A program made the translations under genes and the position numbers. A stretch of 64,000 nt of DNA. Source: Marininema mesophilum. Lineage in GTDB: Bacteria > Bacillota > Bacilli > Thermoactinomycetales > DSM-45169. A model generated the notes under the pieces. It did not search any database and was not told where the DNA came from. It saw only the letters and a program-made list of their open reading frames with translations. Location: NCBI RefSeq assembly GCF_900106775.1, contig NZ_FNNQ01000003.1, positions 124,001 to 188,000 of the forward strand, given 5' to 3'. Shown here one piece after another: positions 1 through 9,701 of this stretch. Every line of letters starts with the position of its first letter. Position 1 is the first letter of the stretch.

Positions 1-402
1 TATATGCCGGATTTCGTTGTAGAACGGTCGATGAAAATCCTCAATCGGAACGCTAAATCGATGAGGGGAGCGAAGGTTTTAATTCTTGGAGTGGCTTATA
101 AACGAGATATCGATGATATGAGGGAATCGCCTGCATTGGATATTATTGAGAAGTTAGAAAAATACGGAGCTGAATTATTTATTAACGACCCCCATATTCC
201 TGCTTTTACTGTACAGGGGCGCCTTTATGAGAGTATAGAGCTGACAACGGAGTTGCTACAGGAAGTAGATCTCGCGATCATTACTACGGATCATACGGCC
301 TATGACTATAACCATATTGCGGAAAATGCCCGAGTTATTTTTGATACGAGGAATGCCTTGAAGGATACAAAACCGATTCATGGGGACTATGAAAAAATTT
401 AA
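1..402 (+). CDS. UDP-sugar 6-dehydrogenase (UDP-N-acetylhexosamine type), C-terminal part
   Basis: The reading frame is open from the first base, so this is the 3' part of a gene that begins upstream. The visible 133 residues match the C-terminal UDP-binding domain of nucleotide-sugar dehydrogenases (UDP-ManNAc/UDP-GlcNAc/UDP-Glc dehydrogenase family). The diagnostic stretch is GVAYKRDIDDMRESPA, followed by an FINDP-type strand and a D-TAYDYN segment. These enzymes oxidise C6 of a UDP-sugar with two NAD+ to make a uronic acid for surface polysaccharide. The acyltransferase and glycosyltransferases that follow favour an aminosugar substrate (WbpA/WecC-like), but the substrate cannot be fixed without the missing N-terminal half. 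Confidence 0.9.
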   Translation, partial: YMPDFVVERSMKILNRNAKSMRGAKVLILGVAYKRDIDDMRESPALDIIEKLEKYGAELFINDPHIPAFTVQGRLYESIELTTELLQEVDLAIITTDHTAYDYNHIAENARVIFDTRNALKDTKPIHGDYEKI

Positions 403-474
403 TTTTCTACACCGAAAGTTGTATAGGATAACCCGATAGAAATAGCAGATGGTTCCACTGAATGGAGGGGTATC

Positions 475-1215
475 ATGAGCCATTGGATTCATGATTCTGT
501 GAAAATAGGGAAGGGGACGACGGTGGGTCGATTTAGCGTTGTTGAAGAAGATGTGGTTTTGGGCGATAATGTCACCGTTGGCAACCATGTGACCGTCCAT
601 GCAGGTACACACATCGGAGACGGTACATTGATTGCTGATAACACCGTTATTGGTCGGTGGCCTCGTCCGGCCAAAACGAGTACTGTTCAAGTGGATGCCG
701 ATCTCCCTGGGTTGCGGATTGGAGAAGGGAGCACGATCGGGGCGAATGCGGTTCTCTATCGAGGAAGTATCCTCGGAAATGAAGTGTTGGTTGGTGATCA
801 GGCTCTCATCCGGGAAAAGTGCCGGATTGGGGATACAGTCGTGATCGGTTGCCAAGTTGCTGTAGAGAATCAAGTGGAGATCGGATCCCGTACCAAAATA
901 CAGACCAATGCGTATATTACCGCCTATACTCGGTTAGCAGAAGATGTTTTTATCGCACCTTGTGTAACGACTACCAACGATAATTTTATGGGTAGGACAG
1001 AGGAGCGCTTTCAGCACATGAGAGGACCTGATGTAAAACGGGGAGCTCGTGTGGGGGGAGGGGCGATTCTCCTCCCTGGAGTCGTTGTCGCAGCAGAAAG
1101 CTTTATTGCTGCGGGTGCGGTTGTTCACCGAGATACGGAACCGGCTACAGTGTATATCGGAGTACCTGCCCGTTCCCTTAGACCGGTACCGAAGGAGGAG
1201 ATGCGCAAAGGTTAG
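475..1215 (+). CDS. Left-handed beta-helix (hexapeptide) acyltransferase
   Basis: A 246-residue protein made almost entirely of isoleucine-patch hexapeptide repeats (IGKGTTVG, IGDGTLIAD, IGANAVL, VGGGAILLPGV and so on), the fold of trimeric acetyl-CoA-dependent transferases. The start ATG follows GGAGGGG at a good distance. It lies 72 bases after a nucleotide-sugar dehydrogenase, the arrangement seen where a UDP-3-amino-uronic acid is N-acetylated (WbpD-like); that specific role is inference. The end, GVPARSLRPVPKEE, is the usual C-terminal closure of the helix. It is cytosolic and part of the polysaccharide operon. Confidence 0.85.
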   Translation: MSHWIHDSVKIGKGTTVGRFSVVEEDVVLGDNVTVGNHVTVHAGTHIGDGTLIADNTVIGRWPRPAKTSTVQVDADLPGLRIGEGSTIGANAVLYRGSILGNEVLVGDQALIREKCRIGDTVVIGCQVAVENQVEIGSRTKIQTNAYITAYTRLAEDVFIAPCVTTTNDNFMGRTEERFQHMRGPDVKRGARVGGGAILLPGVVVAAESFIAAGAVVHRDTEPATVYIGVPARSLRPVPKEEMRKG

Positions 1216-1235
1216 ACACGGTAAAGGGGCCAATT

Positions 1236-2699
1236 ATGCTCGCGAAGATTAAACAGTTATTTTCAGATTCAGCCGCCTTTGCAATGGCGCTGATGGGGAA
1301 CAAGATCGTGGCCTTTTTGCTGGTTCCGGTCTATACTCGCTATCTCGTGCCCTCACGTTTTGGGGATTGGGATATGACCAATACGATTGCAATGGTCGTC
1401 ACTTACTTTTGTATCTTAGGAACGGATACAGCCTTTGCCTTCTATTATTTTGAGTCAAAGGATGAGGAGGATCGTAAGGGATATTTTACTGCCGCGGTCT
1501 TTTTCCCCTTCGTTGTCAGTCTCTTCTTCCTAGCGGTGGCGTTTTTCATCAGCGCACCATCAGTGGATCTTCTTTATAACAACCCAGAGGGGTATGCCAA
1601 TCTACCCACCCTGGCGATTATTACTATCGTTGCGAACGTGGTCATTCAGCAGACCTTAGCTTACGCGCGATTTGCTCGCCAGGTAAAGGTCTTCATCATT
1701 GGTACCATGACCTTTGTGATTGGTTCCAGCTTGGCAAGTGTTTGGTTTCTTATTGAAGGGAAAATGGGTGTGCTCGGCATTTTCTATGGGCAGATCCTGG
1801 TTCAATCCATTGTTGCCGTCATTCTTCTTTGGTATTATCGCCACCAATTTACTCGCCATATTAAGAAAAAACATGTATGGGATTTGTTAAGTTACGGTTT
1901 TCCACTGCTTCCCACGCTCCTCGCATTTTGGGTGATGAATGCCGTGAGCCGGCCAATCATTTACCACTTGGTTTCTGCGGATGCAGCGGGTGTATTTGGA
2001 CTAGCGGTACGATTTGCTAGCATTATTGCTTTGATTACCTCCGCATTTCAACTTGCTTGGCGACCTTTTTCCGTCTCCATTAAGGATCGAGAGGATTCCA
2101 AGCGGATCTACAGTTTGCTCGCTCGGGGCTTTCTTGTACTAGGTACGTTTTTTATCATGGGCCTTACTTTTTTGATTCAGCCGGTTATCAAACTCATTGC
2201 GGGGAAACCTGAGTACTATGATGCTTATCCATATGTATGGATGCTTGCCTTTGGAATCCTTCTGAATACCATGCATTTGATTGTCGGTGTAGGGCTATTG
2301 ATTAACAAGCTGACCAAAACCATTTCAAAGACCTTTATGGTTGCCGCAGTGATTTATCTGATTGGTAACCTCGCCCTCGTACCTTTTATCGGAGCCTGGG
2401 GAACAGGTGCAATGACAGTACTCACCTATTTGTATATCTTCCTCTCCATCTATCGTAAAGGTCAAAGAGCGTACCCTGTTGATTTTCGTATCGGATCGAT
2501 GATGATTTACCTCACTCTGTTCATTGGAGTGATGACAGCAATCACTTGGATGCAGGTTCATCACTGGCCTGGCATTTGGTTGTGGTATCTAGCCATGATT
2601 GTCTTGATGATTGTCGCTATCTTTGCGACAGGATTATTTAATAAAGACTCTATAAAAATGGTTAGTGCCCTGCCTTCTAAACTCATGCGTAAAAGGTGA
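1236..2699 (+). CDS. Polysaccharide flippase (Wzx/MATE-like, MOP superfamily)
   Basis: A 487-residue integral membrane protein with about 12-14 hydrophobic segments spread over its whole length, basic inner loops, and the typical opening AFAMALMGNKIVAFLLVPVY of RfbX/Wzx polysaccharide exporters. It would flip undecaprenyl-linked repeat units across the membrane. The start is 20 bases after the acyltransferase stop, within one operon, and the polymerase/ligase gene follows immediately. Length and topology are normal for the family. Substrate specificity cannot be read from sequence. Confidence 0.88.
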   Translation: MLAKIKQLFSDSAAFAMALMGNKIVAFLLVPVYTRYLVPSRFGDWDMTNTIAMVVTYFCILGTDTAFAFYYFESKDEEDRKGYFTAAVFFPFVVSLFFLAVAFFISAPSVDLLYNNPEGYANLPTLAIITIVANVVIQQTLAYARFARQVKVFIIGTMTFVIGSSLASVWFLIEGKMGVLGIFYGQILVQSIVAVILLWYYRHQFTRHIKKKHVWDLLSYGFPLLPTLLAFWVMNAVSRPIIYHLVSADAAGVFGLAVRFASIIALITSAFQLAWRPFSVSIKDREDSKRIYSLLARGFLVLGTFFIMGLTFLIQPVIKLIAGKPEYYDAYPYVWMLAFGILLNTMHLIVGVGLLINKLTKTISKTFMVAAVIYLIGNLALVPFIGAWGTGAMTVLTYLYIFLSIYRKGQRAYPVDFRIGSMMIYLTLFIGVMTAITWMQVHHWPGIWLWYLAMIVLMIVAIFATGLFNKDSIKMVSALPSKLMRKR

Positions 2700-2705
2700 G
2701 TGTTG

Positions 2706-4097
2706 ATGACTTCTCTATCTCTCCCCAGACAGCAACCTCTTCACCAACTATTCCACTTAATGATTATTTTCGCCGTATTGGGACCTACTTTTGGTGTGCC
2801 ATTGGGTGGTTTCAAGATGACGTTCTTTCGCCTTGTCTTCCTGTTGCTAATGGCAGGGGTATTGATCCGTTGGGCAAGGCAAAGGAATCTAGGTTCTTCT
2901 CATATGGGGCCTATCCGCTGGCAAATTGCCTTTTTTGCCTTCTGGGTTAGCTATGCCATAGCTTCTCTCACCTGGGTAGAGAACCTTGGGAATGGGCTGA
3001 AGTACACCACATTCTTAGTCATGATGGTTCTTATGTGCCTCTTCTTTCCATTCTTCTTAAAGGATGTTGGCTCTCTAAAAAAGACTGGACGCGTGTTATT
3101 TGGAGCCTTTTTTATCATCGTAGCCTTTGGGTTGATCGAAGCGCTCACTTTTTGGCATCTTCCCGCTTCTCGCTATTGGCAGAGGGATGCGTCTAACCCT
3201 ACATCCTTTTTTACCAACCAAAATGACTTTGCCACCGTACTCACACTAGGACTGCCCTTTTTGATCACAGCACTCTATATGCTGCCCCTTACACGTAAGA
3301 CGAAGATTTGGATCTATATCACAGGGATCATCGCCCTTTGCGATCTGTTTATTACAGGTTCACGCAGCAATAGCGGCTTTGCTCTTCCTTTGCTCGTCAT
3401 CGGGTGGTTGATCCTCATTCCTTTGACAGTCGAAAAAAAGGATCGCCATCGAAAAAATGTTGTAAAGGGACTAGGGCTAGTTCTTTTGGCTGTATTGGTG
3501 ACTTTCCTCCTTCTTTCCTCCGTTCTGTCGCAGGATACGCGGGATAAACTGGGTAGTACCCTAGGGATCATTCAACATTTACAGTCTTGGAATCTACCCC
3601 AGGATGAGGGAGGGAGTGGCGAGGATGACACCATGGGGAAGGATCAAAGTGTATCCATTCGTAAGAATTTGATCCTGCATGGGCTTCATTTCCTCAGGGA
3701 TAGTCATTATATGGGCGTGGGTGCAGGTAATATTGAGAACTATATGAAGGGCGCTTCCGGGGTTGGATCCAAAGTGAACATGCACAACTGGTGGGTAGAA
3801 ATTTTGGTCAATTTTGGGGTGCCGATCTTTCTCCTATACATGAGCTTGTATGGCTGGCTATTGTGGCGATTATTTTCCTTAGCTCGAGTCAGAGAGAGTA
3901 ATCGATATCTTCCCCGGGTGATTCGTTGGGGGGCGACGGCTTGTTTGATCTCTCTCATTGGTTACTTCTTTGGAGGAATGTCACCAAGTACAGCCATTCA
4001 TTTTACTCCTATGTGGATCGTGTACGGTTTTTCCCTTGCTGTAGTCCTTCTCGGGGAGCGAGTGAGGCGAAGTGCTGAAGGAGGGGGTTCTGCATGA
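2706..4097 (+). CDS. O-antigen polymerase/ligase-family membrane protein (Wzy/WaaL-like)
   Basis: A 463-residue multi-spanning membrane protein with roughly ten to twelve hydrophobic helices and one large hydrophilic loop (about residues 280-345) before the final helices, the layout of the Wzy_C/O-antigen ligase family. The loop carries SIRKNLILHGLHFL and MHNWWVEILVNFG, resembling the conserved H-N-x-x-x motif of this family. In-frame GTG (2700) and TTG (2703) codons precede the chosen ATG, which has AAAGGTGAG six to seven bases upstream. It overlaps the next gene by four bases (ATGA), so the two are probably translationally coupled. It probably polymerises the repeat unit exported by the upstream flippase. 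Confidence 0.82.
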   Translation: MTSLSLPRQQPLHQLFHLMIIFAVLGPTFGVPLGGFKMTFFRLVFLLLMAGVLIRWARQRNLGSSHMGPIRWQIAFFAFWVSYAIASLTWVENLGNGLKYTTFLVMMVLMCLFFPFFLKDVGSLKKTGRVLFGAFFIIVAFGLIEALTFWHLPASRYWQRDASNPTSFFTNQNDFATVLTLGLPFLITALYMLPLTRKTKIWIYITGIIALCDLFITGSRSNSGFALPLLVIGWLILIPLTVEKKDRHRKNVVKGLGLVLLAVLVTFLLLSSVLSQDTRDKLGSTLGIIQHLQSWNLPQDEGGSGEDDTMGKDQSVSIRKNLILHGLHFLRDSHYMGVGAGNIENYMKGASGVGSKVNMHNWWVEILVNFGVPIFLLYMSLYGWLLWRLFSLARVRESNRYLPRVIRWGATACLISLIGYFFGGMSPSTAIHFTPMWIVYGFSLAVVLLGERVRRSAEGGGSA

Positions 4098-5245
4098 CCG
4101 GGGGAAAAGTAATGATCATGAGCTCCGTTCATAGCTATAACGATTCCCGTATTTATCACAAACAGGCCCGTTCGTTAAGGGAAGCAGGTTATCAAGTGGA
4201 GTTGCATGCCCTGGCAGACTTTCAAGAACGGGAGATTGAGGGAGTTCGTATTATTGGACTTCCAATACCGCAGAGTAAGGGTACTCGCCTTCTAGGGGGG
4301 TGGCGCCTCTTTTTGCGAGCGTTACGTAGTAGGGCGGATCACTTTCATTTTCATGATCCTGAGCTTTTACCCTTGGGTGTCCTCTTGCAGCAGATGACTC
4401 GTCGGCCTGTTATCTATGATGCTCATGAGGATCTGCCAAAGCAGATTGGTACGAAACCATGGATTCCAGTGAAGTGGCGAAACTCCCTAGCGCGTGTTGC
4501 AGATTGGGTAGAGAAGGGAATGGCAAGTCGACTTTCCGCAGTGGTGACTGCAACCGATCCGATCGCTAGTAATTTTACATCCACCACAAAACGCGTAGTG
4601 ACTGTGAAGAACTATCCGCTTCCCTTTAGAGACTCTCCTCCTGTAAAGGAGAGAAACAGCAACTGTATTGTCTATGTGGGAGGGATCTCCTATTTGCGGG
4701 GATACAAAGAGATGATCGCAATGATGGACTATCTCCCCCCAGAGCTGGAAGCGGAACTTCATCTAGTCGGTCCACTGCAACATATCCACCCAGAGGATCG
4801 CAAGGAGACAGAGCTACGTAATAAGAGAGTAACCTTACATGGTCGTATTCCCTTTGAAGAAGTAGGGGCTTGGTTAGCTCGTAGTAAAGTAGGACTTGTT
4901 TGTCTTCACCCTGTGGAAAACTACCGGGAGTCTTTACCGATCAAACTTTTTGAATATATGGCAGCAGGGCTACCCGTAGTAGCAACCAATTTTCCACTTT
5001 GGCAGCAGATTCTTGAATCAAGTGGAGCAGGTGTAACAGTAAACGCCTTGGATCCAAAAGAGATGGCAGGTAAGGTAGAGGAAATCTTGCGGGATTCCTC
5101 ACTGAGTGATGAAATGGCTAAAAACGGAAGAGAGGCTCATCGAGATGTTTATAATTGGTGCATAGAGGAGAAGAAATTACTAGGTCTATATCGAGACCTG
5201 ACGCCGCTGTCAAGACACAAAGGAGGATCCGTAAGCCAGGTTTAG
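4094..5245 (+). CDS. Glycosyltransferase, GT4-like (GT-B fold)
   Basis: A 383-residue protein with the GT-B two-domain plan. The N-terminal half begins GKVMIMSSVHSYNDSRIYHK with a FHFHDPELLPLG stretch. The C-terminal half contains YVGGISYLRGYKEMI, HLVGPL and the donor-binding ESLPIKLFEYMAAGLPVVAT (E-x7-E-like motif). Such retaining enzymes add sugars to lipid-linked intermediates at the cytosolic membrane face. The start overlaps the polymerase stop by four bases. The 3' end runs into the next glycosyltransferase, whose likely start lies 41 bases beyond this stop. Confidence 0.87.
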   Translation: MTGGKVMIMSSVHSYNDSRIYHKQARSLREAGYQVELHALADFQEREIEGVRIIGLPIPQSKGTRLLGGWRLFLRALRSRADHFHFHDPELLPLGVLLQQMTRRPVIYDAHEDLPKQIGTKPWIPVKWRNSLARVADWVEKGMASRLSAVVTATDPIASNFTSTTKRVVTVKNYPLPFRDSPPVKERNSNCIVYVGGISYLRGYKEMIAMMDYLPPELEAELHLVGPLQHIHPEDRKETELRNKRVTLHGRIPFEEVGAWLARSKVGLVCLHPVENYRESLPIKLFEYMAAGLPVVATNFPLWQQILESSGAGVTVNALDPKEMAGKVEEILRDSSLSDEMAKNGREAHRDVYNWCIEEKKLLGLYRDLTPLSRHKGGSVSQV

Positions 5246-5286
5246 ATGTAAAGGTTCGTTATCCGTCGAACAAGGAAGTGAAGCCG

Positions 5287-6564
5287 TTGCGTATCTGGAT
5301 TGCTAACCACTATGCCGTGCCTCCTCGTCTTGGGGGGATTACTCGACATTATGAACTAGGTGAAGAGTGGGCAAAGGAAGAAGGGGCTGAGGTTACCCTT
5401 TGGCTTTCTTCTTTTAACCATTCTCGTCGTCAGTTCGTTGATCAAGCATCCAAGGGAGAAAAGGAGCCTGTAAAAGGGTTCCGGTTGCGGTGGTTGTGGT
5501 CTTTTCCGCATCGTCGGAATGATATTCGCAGAATGCTGAATATGATCAGCTTTGCTTTCCTCTTCTTCATTGCGGGCTTATTTCGGACGAGGCCAAATGT
5601 GATCATTGCCTCCTCTCCACATCTATTAACCCCCTTTTCGGGATGGTTATTGTCTCGTATTAAGGGATGCCCCTTTGTATTGGAAGTTAGGGACTTATGG
5701 CCCGATACGCTGATTAACATGGGTGGGCTCAAACGATCCTGGATGATTAAAGCGTTAACTTGGCTTGAATCCTTTCTCTATCGACAGGCGGATAAGATTG
5801 TCGTACTGACGGGGTATCAACGACGCTTTATTGTGGATAAGAAGATTGATCCTAGTAAGGTGACTCTCATCCCCAACGGAATCCTCCGTGATTCCTGGAA
5901 ATCCTGTGAAGAAAAGCGAAGTGCAGCTCGTCGTCGCATGGGGGTAGCATCGAATCAGTTCGTTGCCCTTTATGCGGGAGCACATGGGCCGGCTAATGCG
6001 CTGGAGTATGTAGTGCGGGCTGGGAAGGAGCTTCCACAAGATTGTGTTATTGTCCTGATAGGAGATGGACCAGAGAAGAAAAAGTTACAGCGGATTTGTG
6101 AGCAGGAGAATATTGAACAAGTTTTCTTTCTGGACCCAGTCACCAAAGAGGAAATATATGACTTTATCGATGCGGCAGACTGTGGGATCATCTCTCTTGC
6201 CAATAATGAGATTTTTCGTGGAGCGCGTCCCAATAAGCTATTTGATTATTTATTTGTGGGTAAACCGATTCTAACCACCGTAGATGGAGAGGTTCGCCAG
6301 ATTCTTGAGGAGAGCCGAACGGGAATCTTTTGCGGTGCAGAGGACCCTCGGGGGATTGCAGAGGGGATCCTGCTTTTACGTGACTTGCCTGCCGTAGAAA
6401 GAAAAGCAATTCAGGAGCGAGGGCTTCAATATGTGGATCAGTTTGGTGATCGACAAAAGTTAGCTCATCAGTTTTATGAGGATCTGTGCTTTTCACCGGT
6501 GTCCATGAACATGAGACGACGTTGGAGGAAGCATAGACGGATTATGGATCGTGGTGGCTCGTAA
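5287..6564 (+). CDS. Glycosyltransferase family 4 (WbuB-like)
   Basis: About 425 residues. The N-terminus RIWIANHYAVPPRLGGITRH and the following FEVRDLWPDTLINMG-type stretch (seen as LEVRDLWPDTLINMGG) are typical of WbuB/GT4 enzymes of capsule and O-antigen loci. The donor site reads GARPNKLFDYLFVGKPILT. The same frame is open back to a GTG at 5155 inside the previous gene, but the TTG at 5287 is preferred because AAGGAAGTG lies six bases before it and the family starts at this point. Start confidence is moderate. It is the last gene of the first polysaccharide block. Confidence 0.82.
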   Translation: MRIWIANHYAVPPRLGGITRHYELGEEWAKEEGAEVTLWLSSFNHSRRQFVDQASKGEKEPVKGFRLRWLWSFPHRRNDIRRMLNMISFAFLFFIAGLFRTRPNVIIASSPHLLTPFSGWLLSRIKGCPFVLEVRDLWPDTLINMGGLKRSWMIKALTWLESFLYRQADKIVVLTGYQRRFIVDKKIDPSKVTLIPNGILRDSWKSCEEKRSAARRRMGVASNQFVALYAGAHGPANALEYVVRAGKELPQDCVIVLIGDGPEKKKLQRICEQENIEQVFFLDPVTKEEIYDFIDAADCGIISLANNEIFRGARPNKLFDYLFVGKPILTTVDGEVRQILEESRTGIFCGAEDPRGIAEGILLLRDLPAVERKAIQERGLQYVDQFGDRQKLAHQFYEDLCFSPVSMNMRRRWRKHRRIMDRGGS

Positions 6565-6664
6565 TGAAAGATAGACTATCACCCCTTGGAGCTAAAGCGC
6601 CGTGGGTTTTGATGTGTAATGAAAGGGTTAATCTCTAATTTGTAATCAAAAGGTGGTATAGAGC

Positions 6665-8119
6665 ATGAAGCGGTATGGGTTATTTATCAATGGGGAATGG
6701 ACGCATGCACTTCAAGGGGAATTTTATGAGGTGACAAATCCCGCTACAGGAGAAATTGTGGGTGTGTGTGCAGATGGGGATGAAGGAGATGTAGAAAGGG
6801 CTGTGTCTGCCGCCCATCAGGCCTTTCCTGTTTGGGCCAATCGAACAGCAAGGGAAAGGGCGGATATTCTAAGGCGTTCCTATGAGTTGATTGTGTCTCA
6901 TAAAGATGAGCTAGGGGAGATCATGACACTAGAACAGGGAAAACCCCTGGCTGAAGCATATGCAGAGGTGCAATATGCTGCTGATTTTGTAGAGTGGAGT
7001 GGAGAAGAAGCCAAACGGATCTATGGGGAAACGATTCCCGCTTCATCCCCAGATAAAAGGATCTGGGTACATAAACAGCCTGTGGGTGTCGCTGCTGCGA
7101 TCACCCCGTGGAATTTTCCTGCTTCGATGATTACTCGTAAGATTGCTCCTGCCCTCGCCGCAGGGTGTCCGGTCATTATCAAACCAGCAGAACAGACCCC
7201 CTTGACAGCGTGCCGTTTAGTAGAACTCTTCCAAGAAGCAGGAGTTCCTAAAGGGGTTATCAACTTGATCACCAGTACAAGGGCCCCATCTGTTGGGAGT
7301 GCGATGCTTGCTGATGAGCGAGTAAGGAAAATCGGATTTACCGGGTCGACAGAGGTTGGCAAGATTTTGATGAAACAAGCGGCAGATACGATGAAGAAAG
7401 TAAGTCTCGAGTTGGGTGGACATGCTCCCTTTATCGTATTTGCGGATGCCGAGCTCGACCGTGCTGCTGATGAGGTGATAGCCAGCAAATTCCGCAATGC
7501 GGGTCAGACCTGTGTTTGTGCCAATCGGATTTATGTGGAGGAGAGTATTGGTAATGCTTTTGCTGAGCGATTGGCCCAGCGGGCTAAGAAGCTAAAAATG
7601 GGGAATGGGTTGGAGAAAGATGTCAGCATCGGTCCCTTAATCGATGGCAATGCTGCGGATAAAGTTGAGGGACAGGTGAAGGATGCGATTAATAAAGGAG
7701 CAGAGGTCATCGCAGGAGGTCACCGCCATACCAAAGTAGGGAAAAATCCTGGTGAGAAGGCCCACTTCTTTGAACCGACGGTTCTCCTTCAGGTGACCGA
7801 TGAGATGGAAATCATGCAGGAAGAAACCTTTGGACCTGTTGCACCGATTCAATTTTTCAACTCAGAAGAAGAAGTTGTTAAAAAGGCAAATAACAATCGC
7901 TATGGACTCGCCGCATATTTCTACACCCAAGACCTAGCCCGAGCCATTCGCGTAGCGGAGGGATTGGAGTTTGGTATTGTAGGTGTAAATGATGGGGCAC
8001 CTTCAACGGCCCAAGCACCCTTTGGAGGGTTTAAAGAGAGTGGTCTTGGACGAGAAGGGGGTAAATACGGAGTGGAAGAGTTTTTAGAGACCAAGTATAT
8101 CTCCGTTAATATAAAATAA
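6665..8119 (+). CDS. gabD: NAD(P)-dependent succinate-semialdehyde dehydrogenase-like aldehyde dehydrogenase
   Basis: A 484-residue aldehyde dehydrogenase. The cofactor-site FTGSTEVGK, the general-base glutamate in LELGGHAPFIVF (about residue 250) and the nucleophilic cysteine in GQTCVCANRIYV (about residue 283) are all present, as is the end segment PFGGFKESGLGREGG. The best match from memory is succinate-semialdehyde dehydrogenase (GabD), which oxidises succinic semialdehyde to succinate, though glutarate-semialdehyde and related substrates are possible. It has its own ribosome site (AAAAGGTGG) and is followed by a strong 22-bp hairpin, so it is probably a single-gene unit inserted in the polysaccharide region. 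No GABA transaminase is visible nearby. Confidence 0.85.
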   Translation: MKRYGLFINGEWTHALQGEFYEVTNPATGEIVGVCADGDEGDVERAVSAAHQAFPVWANRTARERADILRRSYELIVSHKDELGEIMTLEQGKPLAEAYAEVQYAADFVEWSGEEAKRIYGETIPASSPDKRIWVHKQPVGVAAAITPWNFPASMITRKIAPALAAGCPVIIKPAEQTPLTACRLVELFQEAGVPKGVINLITSTRAPSVGSAMLADERVRKIGFTGSTEVGKILMKQAADTMKKVSLELGGHAPFIVFADAELDRAADEVIASKFRNAGQTCVCANRIYVEESIGNAFAERLAQRAKKLKMGNGLEKDVSIGPLIDGNAADKVEGQVKDAINKGAEVIAGGHRHTKVGKNPGEKAHFFEPTVLLQVTDEMEIMQEETFGPVAPIQFFNSEEEVVKKANNNRYGLAAYFYTQDLARAIRVAEGLEFGIVGVNDGAPSTAQAPFGGFKESGLGREGGKYGVEEFLETKYISVNIK

Positions 8120-8170
8120 AACCCACTTCTTTGATGTTCTTATTGAAGATAAATGACTTCACAGTGCTAA

Positions 8171-8220
8171 ATACAATAGAGTAGCAGGAATCAGAGCGGA
8201 TTCCTGCTACTCTATTGTAT
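8171..8220. terminator. Long hairpin terminator after the aldehyde dehydrogenase gene
   Basis: A perfect 22-bp inverted repeat (8171-8192 with 8199-8220) and a six-base loop. The long U-rich/A-rich ends would allow termination from either side, but no strong T-run follows. Confidence 0.7.
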
Positions 8221-8658
8221 GAAATAGTTTACTGTGGGTAGACCATCCATATATCGTGTAGTTTGTTTATTTTCGAGGAGTTAATTTTCCAGGATGACAT
8301 CAGAAAATACAGAGGAAATTTTATGTTTGAAAAAAGCCTTCGTTCACGAAGTTGTCAAAAACCCATGATATCGCTGGATTTATTTATTGTACCGTGAAAG
8401 GAGAGTTCTTTACGGGGGAGTAAACCCTAACGTTAAAAAGCCGGATGTTTTCCGTCTAGCTTTCATGAGAAATGCATAGGTTGGTTAAAGAGAAAATGGA
8501 CAGCCTTAAGTGATAAATTTATCCATTGGGATGGTAAAAAGACCAGTGGGAACTTTTTTTACAGGAGAAGCGTTTAGCTTTATAAGGAACCTTTTTGCGG
8601 AGAGTGGACTTCCTAAGGTCCGTCACCTGTTGAAGCTAACGTATTCGGACGAAAGGGA
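8221..8658. other. Gene-poor stretch, no supported gene
   Basis: About 440 bases between the dehydrogenase terminator and the epimerase gene. Only short frames exist: a 24-codon frame from 8294 and a frame of about 54 codons ending at 8670 (ending YSDEREWCG). None has a convincing ribosome site or recognisable similarity. The stretch may hold the promoter for the epimerase gene or decayed DNA. Confidence 0.4.
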
Positions 8659-8670
8659 GTGGTGCGGGTG

Positions 8671-9594
8671 ATGAAAGTGTTGGTTACTGGAGGAGCTGGC
8701 TTTATCGGCTCTCATATTGTCGAACAGCTCTTAAATCATGGATATCAGCCGGTAGTTGTGGATAACCTTCATTCAGGAAAAGAAAATTATCTACAGTCAG
8801 GAGTCCCCTTTTACCGGCTTAATATACAGGACGAAGGATTAATGGAGGTATTTGAGAGAGAACGGCCTCGTGTGGTTATACACCATGCGGCCAATGCAAA
8901 GGTGACTACTTCAGTCGAAGATCCCATAAGGGACGCCGATATCAATATTGTTGGTACTCTACGTGTATTGGAAGCGTGTCGACAATATGGAGCAGAGAAG
9001 ATCGTCTATGCCTCCTCTGCTGCCATTTATGGAAATCCTGAGTATCTTCCCTTGGATGAAAATCACCCCGTTCGACCGCTTTCTCCCTATGGTATTTCAA
9101 AGTTTACGCCAGAGTCTTATCTCAAGATATACAATGATCTCTATGGTCTCCATTACACTGCCTTTCGCTACGCGAATGTATATGGTGTTCGTCAATTGCC
9201 TGGTGGAGAAGCAGGAGTTATCCCCACTTTGATGAACAAAGTGATTGATGGAGAAACCTTCACCATCGATGGGGATGGAGACCAATCTCGTGACTTTATT
9301 GATGTGGAGGATGTTGCAAGGGCAAACATCTTCGCCTTGGAGAAGGGGAATAATGAAATCTTCAACCTGGGAACAGGTCTTAGAACAACTCTGAACGATC
9401 TCATCGCTATCATGGAAGAAATATTAGGGGAAAAAATCGAAACGGTGCATGGTCCGGACAGATCAGGGGATATTAAACACAGCTATTTCGATATCCAGTA
9501 TGTGACGGACACATTGGGATGGTCTCCACAGGTGGATCTAAAGAAAGGTCTAGAGCGGACATTTGCCTATTTTCAAGCGTTGGCAGTGCGTTAA
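8671..9594 (+). CDS. NAD-dependent UDP-sugar epimerase (GalE-like extended SDR)
   Basis: A 307-residue extended short-chain dehydrogenase. The dinucleotide site MKVLVTGGAGFIGSH sits at the N-terminus, the catalytic Ser-Ser appears in YASSAAIYG, and the YxxxK pair appears as YGISK. The C-terminal part carries DGDGDQSRDFIDVEDVA, typical of UDP-glucose 4-epimerase family proteins. It probably interconverts UDP-Glc/UDP-Gal or the N-acetyl forms for surface polysaccharide. GTG codons at 8659-8668 lie in frame just upstream; the ATG at 8671 starts exactly at the family's first strand. Confidence 0.87.
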   Translation: MKVLVTGGAGFIGSHIVEQLLNHGYQPVVVDNLHSGKENYLQSGVPFYRLNIQDEGLMEVFERERPRVVIHHAANAKVTTSVEDPIRDADINIVGTLRVLEACRQYGAEKIVYASSAAIYGNPEYLPLDENHPVRPLSPYGISKFTPESYLKIYNDLYGLHYTAFRYANVYGVRQLPGGEAGVIPTLMNKVIDGETFTIDGDGDQSRDFIDVEDVARANIFALEKGNNEIFNLGTGLRTTLNDLIAIMEEILGEKIETVHGPDRSGDIKHSYFDIQYVTDTLGWSPQVDLKKGLERTFAYFQALAVR

Positions 9595-9666
9595 TCTACC
9601 CCTTTTGTTATAGGATATCAGGTGTGAAATACATCCAAAGGCATGTGAAAAGATTGCGTAGCATTA

Positions 9667-9688
9667 TTGTAAAATCGTTGTAAAATCG
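9667..9688 (+). repeat. Tandem 11-bp direct repeat, possible operator
   Basis: TTGTAAAATCG occurs twice head to tail (9667-9677, 9678-9688) and a third partial copy TTGTAAAA begins at 9702, where it forms the -35 region of the next promoter. One-turn spacing of direct repeats suggests a protein-binding site; the regulator is unknown. Confidence 0.5.
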
Positions 9689-9701
9689 CCATAGTGACAT
9701 A

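Noticed and set aside
8294..8670. Short frames in the gap before the epimerase gene
   Set aside because: No ribosome sites and no recognisable sequence; listed only as a gene-poor stretch.
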